NCBI GenBank assembly: GCA_964565925.1
Contig: CAZMGV010000016.1
Span: 1-64,000 of the forward strand
Length of the DNA stretch: 64,000 bases
Source: CAZMGV01 sp964565925
Lineage (GTDB): Bacteria > JAGRBM01 > JAHCIT01
Reading direction: 5' to 3'
Made by a program: the position numbers and the translations under genes. Below the pieces are notes generated by a model that was not told the origin of the DNA, did not search any database, and worked only from the letters and a program-made list of their open reading frames with translations. Shown here piece after piece: positions 60,084 to 64,000 of the stretch. Within the stretch, counting starts at the first letter, position 1; each line of letters begins with the position of its first letter.

Positions 60084-60995
60084 GTGAACAGGCGCGTGCT
60101 CGAGTGGGCGGTATGGATAGCGATCGGTCTGGTGGCCTTCGGGTCCGGCCTGGTCATGCTGTCCGCGCTGTCGAAGGTCCTCCGCCGGGTGGTCATCCGG
60201 CGGTTCACCGACTCCCTGCCGGACCGGATGGAGCAGTACGCCGCCGGATGCGTGCGCGGGGCGCGGCTGTTCGAACACCGGCTGGACTATTCGCCCGGTT
60301 CGCTGGCGCTCGTCGACGACGAGATCGAAACCCATTTTCACGGTTCCACCAATGAAGAAGTCCGGCAGTACATCCCGGGGTTCGCGGCCTATCTGGGTAC
60401 GACGCTGATCCGGAATTTCGGGGGCCGCTGGGAAATGGATCCGGCGGCGGGTCCGGTGGTGATGGACGCGGGCGGGCAGCCGGGTGTGCGCGTGCGGGTG
60501 TTCGATGCCGTGAAAGCGAAGTTCAACCTGCGGGCGGGACTGAAGCTGGGGGAACTCGTGGGGCAGGTTGAGGCCCCCCCGGGGGTGTGGCCGGGCGAGA
60601 ATCCCGACTACGGAAGTCCGGACCTGTTCATCCAGCATCTGGCGGACGCCGATTCGCAGACGCTGCTGGGTGCGGTCCGGATCGAGGCCGAACGTGCGGC
60701 CAGCGCTCTGGGGCTGGATATGGGCGGTCCGGTTCAGACAATTCACGACACGCTCCGCAGCCAGATCTCGCGTCAGCGGTGGGTCGACCGGATGTCGAAG
60801 GGCGCGCTGCTCCAGCTCTCCTGCCTGTGGGCCGAACTGGTCCGCCGGATCTATCCCGGTTCTTCGTACCGGGTGCTGGAGGTCCCGGGCGTCGGCAAGC
60901 TCCTGGTGCTGGACCGGGGCGGCAAGGATGACCGCGCGCCGTTTGTGGAAGTTCATGCCTACTGGTGGCTTCCCGGCCGGGCGCTGGAGCTGTAA
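60084..60995 (+). CDS. Unknown membrane-anchored protein upstream of plsC-like gene
   Basis: No family recognised. About 303 residues from GTG 60084 (GTG 60096 is also possible, with GGAGG ten bases upstream). One N-terminal membrane helix (VLEWAVWIAIGLVAFGSGLVMLSAL), then a soluble domain of about 270 residues. Features include YAAGCVRGARLFEHRLDYSP, EEVRQYIPGFAAYLGTTLIRNFGG, KAKFNLRAGLKLGELVGQVEAPPGV and a C-terminal VEVHAYWWLPGRALEL. It is divergent from the GT39 operon (195 bases between) and its stop abuts the start of the acyltransferase gene, so it is probably co-translated with it. Confidence 0.7.
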   Translation: MNRRVLEWAVWIAIGLVAFGSGLVMLSALSKVLRRVVIRRFTDSLPDRMEQYAAGCVRGARLFEHRLDYSPGSLALVDDEIETHFHGSTNEEVRQYIPGFAAYLGTTLIRNFGGRWEMDPAAGPVVMDAGGQPGVRVRVFDAVKAKFNLRAGLKLGELVGQVEAPPGVWPGENPDYGSPDLFIQHLADADSQTLLGAVRIEAERAASALGLDMGGPVQTIHDTLRSQISRQRWVDRMSKGALLQLSCLWAELVRRIYPGSSYRVLEVPGVGKLLVLDRGGKDDRAPFVEVHAYWWLPGRALEL

Positions 60996-61862
60996 TTGCC
61001 GGTGGCGACTGAAAAACAGCACGAGAAACCGTCCGCGTCGCCGCTCGACCGGCTGCTGTTCTGGCGGAAACTCCGTCCGAAACCGGATGCCAACATGACC
61101 GAAGCGGAGGCCCGGGAGGCCGGCGTACTTCCGCCCGAAGACTGGCGGCCGCCCGATCCGCCGTTTCCGGCGCGGGCCATGTCGGCCATCGCCTGGGCCC
61201 GGTTCTACCGGCACGCGAGAAAATCGTGGCGCGGCCGCCACGATCCCGGCGAGGGGCTTGAGAAAGCGCGCCGGTTCTGCCGGGGCGCGCTGGAAGCGCT
61301 GGACCTCGATCTCAGGGTGACGGGCGAGGACCGGTTACCGCCCAAGGAGCAGGGTGTCCTGTTCATGTGGAACCAGACGAGCCATCTGGACCATCTGATT
61401 CTGGGCGCGGTGGTCGACCGTCCGGTACGCAGCCTCTACAACATCGAGCTGGCGAAGGTCCCGGTCTACGGCGACTGGCTTCGGAAGCAGAACCATTACC
61501 TCGTCGACCGGTACGACGAAACGCAGTGGCGGGAGTCCATCGCGCAGGCGGCCCGTGACGTGCGCGAACAGAACGTGTCGATCCTGATTTCTCCGGAGGG
61601 CACGCGGAGCTGGGACGGAAAGCTGCTTCCGATGAAGCGGGGGGCGTTCATCCTGGCGATCGAGTCCGGCGCTCCGGTCGTTCCCATCGTTATCAAGGGA
61701 GCCCAGCGGGCGCTGCCCCGGGGGAGCGGCGTCGTCCGGCCGGGGGGAGTGATCGACGTCGAGTTCGCCGAGCCGGTTCCGACAGCCGGCTACACGCAGG
61801 AAACCCGGGCGGAGCTGAAAAAACGCGTCGCGGATGTCTGGAAACGGGCCGGGGCCGGTTGA
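60996..61862 (+). CDS. PlsC-like 1-acylglycerol-3-phosphate acyltransferase family, atypical motif I
   Basis: 288 residues. The TTG start directly follows the upstream stop, with GGAG six bases before; a GTG two codons on is possible. The PlsC core shows motif I as NQTSHLDHL (about residues 126-134), motif III as ISPEGTRSWDG (about 198-208) and motif IV-like GAPVVPIVIKGAQRALP. Canonical motif I is NHxxxxD; here the catalytic-His position is Gln and a His stands two residues before the Asp. The N-terminal 70 residues are extra (charged, PPEDWRPPDPPFP). It may acylate lysophospholipids or another acceptor, or be altered in activity. Confidence 0.82.
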   Translation: MPVATEKQHEKPSASPLDRLLFWRKLRPKPDANMTEAEAREAGVLPPEDWRPPDPPFPARAMSAIAWARFYRHARKSWRGRHDPGEGLEKARRFCRGALEALDLDLRVTGEDRLPPKEQGVLFMWNQTSHLDHLILGAVVDRPVRSLYNIELAKVPVYGDWLRKQNHYLVDRYDETQWRESIAQAARDVREQNVSILISPEGTRSWDGKLLPMKRGAFILAIESGAPVVPIVIKGAQRALPRGSGVVRPGGVIDVEFAEPVPTAGYTQETRAELKKRVADVWKRAGAG

Positions 61863-61973
61863 GCGGCGGAAATTGTGACAGATTTAATATAGATATTGAA
61901 AATCGTATTCATTTTCTATACCCTCCTCCCCGTCGGCTGGATCGACCGGCCGCGTGGAAGGTGGAAGGGTGTT

Positions 61974-63083
61974 GTGAACAACAGGTACATCGGGGCGGTG
62001 CTGGGCGCGTTGCTGCTGGCGGGGTGCAACCCCTCCGTCCATGAAGCCGATCCGGCAAAAGTGGCGGTCGTCGGCAAGCTGATCTTTTTCGATCCGGGAC
62101 TCTCGAACCCTCCCGGCCAGTCCTGCTCCACCTGCCATTCGGCCGAGCGGGCCTTTACGGATCCTGACAGCAACCTGCCGGTGTCGCAGGGCGTTCACCT
62201 CGACCGGGTGGGCAGCCGAAATTCACCGTCGGCGTCCTATGCGAGTTTCAGTCCGGAGTTCCACTACGAAGCCGGCGACGGCACCTATGCCGGCGGCCAG
62301 TTCTGGGACGGCCGGGCCTCGACACTGGAAGACCAGGCAAAAGCGCCGTTCCTGAACCCGGTGGAGATGGCGAACGGATCGAAAGAGGACGTCGTCGCCA
62401 AACTGCGAGAGGCTCCCTACCGCGACCTGTTCCGCGAGGCGTTCGGGGTCGATTCCCTGGATGACGTCGATACGGCTTACGACTACATGGCCGCCGCCAT
62501 CGCTTCGTTCGAGCGCACGGCCGAGCTGAACCGGTTTACCTCCAAGTTCGACTACTACCTGCGCGGAATGGTGGACCTGAACGAGCAGGAACTGAACGGT
62601 CTCGCGCTGTTCGAGAACCCGCTCAAGGGAAACTGCTCGGCGTGCCACCCGAGCGTGGTCCAGGACGACGGCACGTTCCCGCTCTTTACCGATTTTACCT
62701 ACGACAACATCGGCATCCCCAAGAACTGGGACAGCCCGTTCCTGGACCTGCCGATCGAATTCAATCCGGACGGGGCGGGCTTTATAGACCGCGGGCTGGG
62801 TGCCGAACTGGACGAGCCCGAGCAGGACGGCAAGTTCAAGGTGCCGACCCTGCGCAATCTCGCGCTCACCGCCCCATACGGGCACAACGGCTATTTCACG
62901 AACCTTCGAGACGTGGTGGATTTCTACAATACCCGTGACGTGGACGACTGGCCGGACCCGGAAGTTCCGGAAAACCTGAACACCGACGAACTGGGCGATC
63001 TGGGGCTCACCGGACAGGAAGTGGACGACATCGTCGCGTTCCTGCAGACGCTGACCGACGGGTTCGTGGTGCCGGCGCCCTGA
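61974..63083 (+). CDS. Di-heme cytochrome c peroxidase (CcpA/MauG family), lipoprotein
   Basis: 369 residues from GTG 61974 (GGAAGGG upstream); an ATG at 61896 is in frame but adds residues unlike a signal peptide. Lipobox LLLAGC (Cys near 17). Two c-type heme sites, CSTCH (about 52-56) and CSACH (about 221-225), fit the bacterial peroxidase fold. Other landmarks are GKLIFFDPGLSNPPGQSC, RNSPSASYASF, GQFWDGRASTLEDQA with the second-heme region, and the C-terminal VPTLRNLALTAPYGHNGYFTNLRDVVDFYN. It reduces peroxide, or oxidises a protein, in the periplasm using cytochrome electrons. Confidence 0.93.
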   Translation: MNNRYIGAVLGALLLAGCNPSVHEADPAKVAVVGKLIFFDPGLSNPPGQSCSTCHSAERAFTDPDSNLPVSQGVHLDRVGSRNSPSASYASFSPEFHYEAGDGTYAGGQFWDGRASTLEDQAKAPFLNPVEMANGSKEDVVAKLREAPYRDLFREAFGVDSLDDVDTAYDYMAAAIASFERTAELNRFTSKFDYYLRGMVDLNEQELNGLALFENPLKGNCSACHPSVVQDDGTFPLFTDFTYDNIGIPKNWDSPFLDLPIEFNPDGAGFIDRGLGAELDEPEQDGKFKVPTLRNLALTAPYGHNGYFTNLRDVVDFYNTRDVDDWPDPEVPENLNTDELGDLGLTGQEVDDIVAFLQTLTDGFVVPAP

Positions 63084-63095
63084 CCGGTCCCGGTC

Positions 63096-64000
63096 TTATT
63101 TGTTCTCGACGGTCAGCCTGGAGCCCGTATCGAAGATCACCTGCTGGTGCGGGTAGGGGATCTCGATCTTCGCCTCATCGAGCTTTTCCTTGATGCGCTG
63201 GTTCAGGAACCAGAGAATATCGTCTTCGAGCGCCGGGTGGCTGGTCCATACGCGGAGCTCCATCTCGAGCGAGCTCGGGGCGATCTGTTTCACGATTACC
63301 TGCGGCGGCGGGTCCTGCAGGATCAGGTGGCTCTCCTTCGTGAGCGCCAGCAGCGTCTCCCGGGCCTTGGCGATCTGTTCCTTGTAGGCGATCCCCACGG
63401 TGGCGCGGACCTGGATTCTTTCGAAGAAGGTCCGGTTGATGACCTTGTGGCTGGTCACGAGGCTGGACGGCAGGTCCACCAGGTAGTTCCGCTTGGTGCG
63501 GATCTGCGTCGACCGCAGCCCGATGTGCTCGACCTGGCCCAGTTCGCCTTCCAGTTCGACCCAGTCGCCGCGCTTGTAGGGCCGCGTCCAGAGGATGATG
63601 AGCGACGAGAGAAAGTTCGACAGCGTCGCCTGCGCGGCAAGGCCGACGGCGATGCCGACGACGCCGAGCGCCGACACCATGGGCAGGATTTCGATGCCCA
63701 TCTGGCCTGCAGCAACAATGAGGCCGAGCATCATGAAGCCGGCCATGATGATGATCCGGCAGATGGCGATCACCTCATCCTCGAAGTCGTGGAGCTTGAG
63801 GGATTTACCGATAAGAGCCCGGACCCAGCGTCCGGTGACCCAGAAAATCAGCAGAATGAACAGCCCGGTCACCAGATTCGGCAGCCAGTTGATCGCCTTG
63901 ATCGTGAAATCGGTAAGCACGACCGGAAGATCGATCACCCGGCGGGTGAGATCTTCGGGTGCCCGGGTCAGCGCGTTCTGCAGTTCGTCGGCGCCTGCGG
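63096..64000 (-). CDS. MscS-family mechanosensitive channel, 5' end beyond window
   Basis: About 301 residues are visible and the frame is open through base 64000 (ADELQNALTRAPEDLTRRV precedes the internal GTG at 63938), so the true start lies outside. Several membrane segments are followed by the pore helix and MscS beta domain: ALGVVGIAVGLAAQATLSNFLSSLIILWTRPYKRGDWVELEGELGQVEHIGLRSTQIRT in the usual order (about residues 90-150 of the visible part). The cytoplasmic domain continues to IEIPYPHQQVIFDTGSRL. It opens under membrane tension to release solutes. The N-terminal extension may be longer than in small MscS. It converges on the peroxidase gene 12 bases away. Confidence 0.92.
   Translation of the reverse strand, partial: AGADELQNALTRAPEDLTRRVIDLPVVLTDFTIKAINWLPNLVTGLFILLIFWVTGRWVRALIGKSLKLHDFEDEVIAICRIIIMAGFMMLGLIVAAGQMGIEILPMVSALGVVGIAVGLAAQATLSNFLSSLIILWTRPYKRGDWVELEGELGQVEHIGLRSTQIRTKRNYLVDLPSSLVTSHKVINRTFFERIQVRATVGIAYKEQIAKARETLLALTKESHLILQDPPPQVIVKQIAPSSLEMELRVWTSHPALEDDILWFLNQRIKEKLDEAKIEIPYPHQQVIFDTGSRLTVENK

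Noticed and set aside
1..64000. CRISPR arrays, tRNA or rRNA genes
   Set aside because: No regularly spaced repeats, cloverleaf-like sequences or ribosomal RNA signatures were noticed when reading both strands.

Overview
The window looks like chromosomal DNA of a Gram-negative, heterotrophic, probably aerobic or facultative bacterium. Three complete outer-membrane-spanning RND efflux systems, several lipoprotein signal peptides and a di-heme peroxidase lipoprotein point to a double membrane. Most of it is GC-rich, roughly 60 to 65 % by eye. I cannot name a phylum from the sequence alone. No rRNA, tRNA or CRISPR array was seen. Both ends cut through a gene: a P-type ATPase on the left and a MscS-type channel on the right.

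Positions 1-15.9 kb form a metal-resistance block with a visibly lower and more uneven GC content. A minus-strand operon runs from a small secreted protein through CzcC, CzcB and CzcA to a Zn/Cd/Pb-type P-type ATPase. Back to back with it lies a plus-strand operon: a small Cys/His-rich secreted protein, then a CusC, CusB, CusA set whose adaptor carries two heavy-metal-binding modules. The block ends at a decayed IS3-family transposase remnant and a bidirectional terminator.

From 15.9 to 30 kb come a GlxA-type AraC regulator, divergent from a small membrane protein and a methyltransferase; phosphoenolpyruvate synthase; and a glycogen locus. The locus runs unknown protein, glgC, GH57 glucanase, GalT-like nucleotidylyltransferase and glgA, with glgP converging on it. 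Together these cover gluconeogenic entry, ADP-glucose synthesis, polymer synthesis and phosphorolysis.

From 29.8 to 38.5 kb lies a compact nitrate-assimilation operon on the minus strand. NasT (ANTAR antiterminator) and NasS (cytoplasmic nitrate sensor) are followed by a 314-base structured leader, ferredoxin-type nitrite reductase NirA, one 1188-residue polypeptide fusing nitrate reductase to its FAD/NAD(P)H and [2Fe-2S] electron-transfer modules, and a NarK-type transporter.

From 38.6 to 47.9 kb are an MDR oxidoreductase, a frameshifted phospholipid-methyltransferase-like gene, and two TetR-controlled modules with clear operators. The first holds an MBL-fold lipoprotein, a membrane protein and a FAH-family enzyme. 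The second holds a diiron protein, divergent from its TetR and a possible acetoacetate-decarboxylase-like protein. A secreted PHB-depolymerase/LpqC-type esterase follows.

From 47.9 to 64 kb come a TetR-led multidrug RND operon, a polyprenyl-phosphate-mannose glycosylation cluster (DPM1-like synthase, GT87, two tandem GT39), an unknown membrane-anchored protein with a PlsC-like acyltransferase whose catalytic motif is altered, a MauG/CcpA-type di-heme peroxidase, and the MscS fragment.
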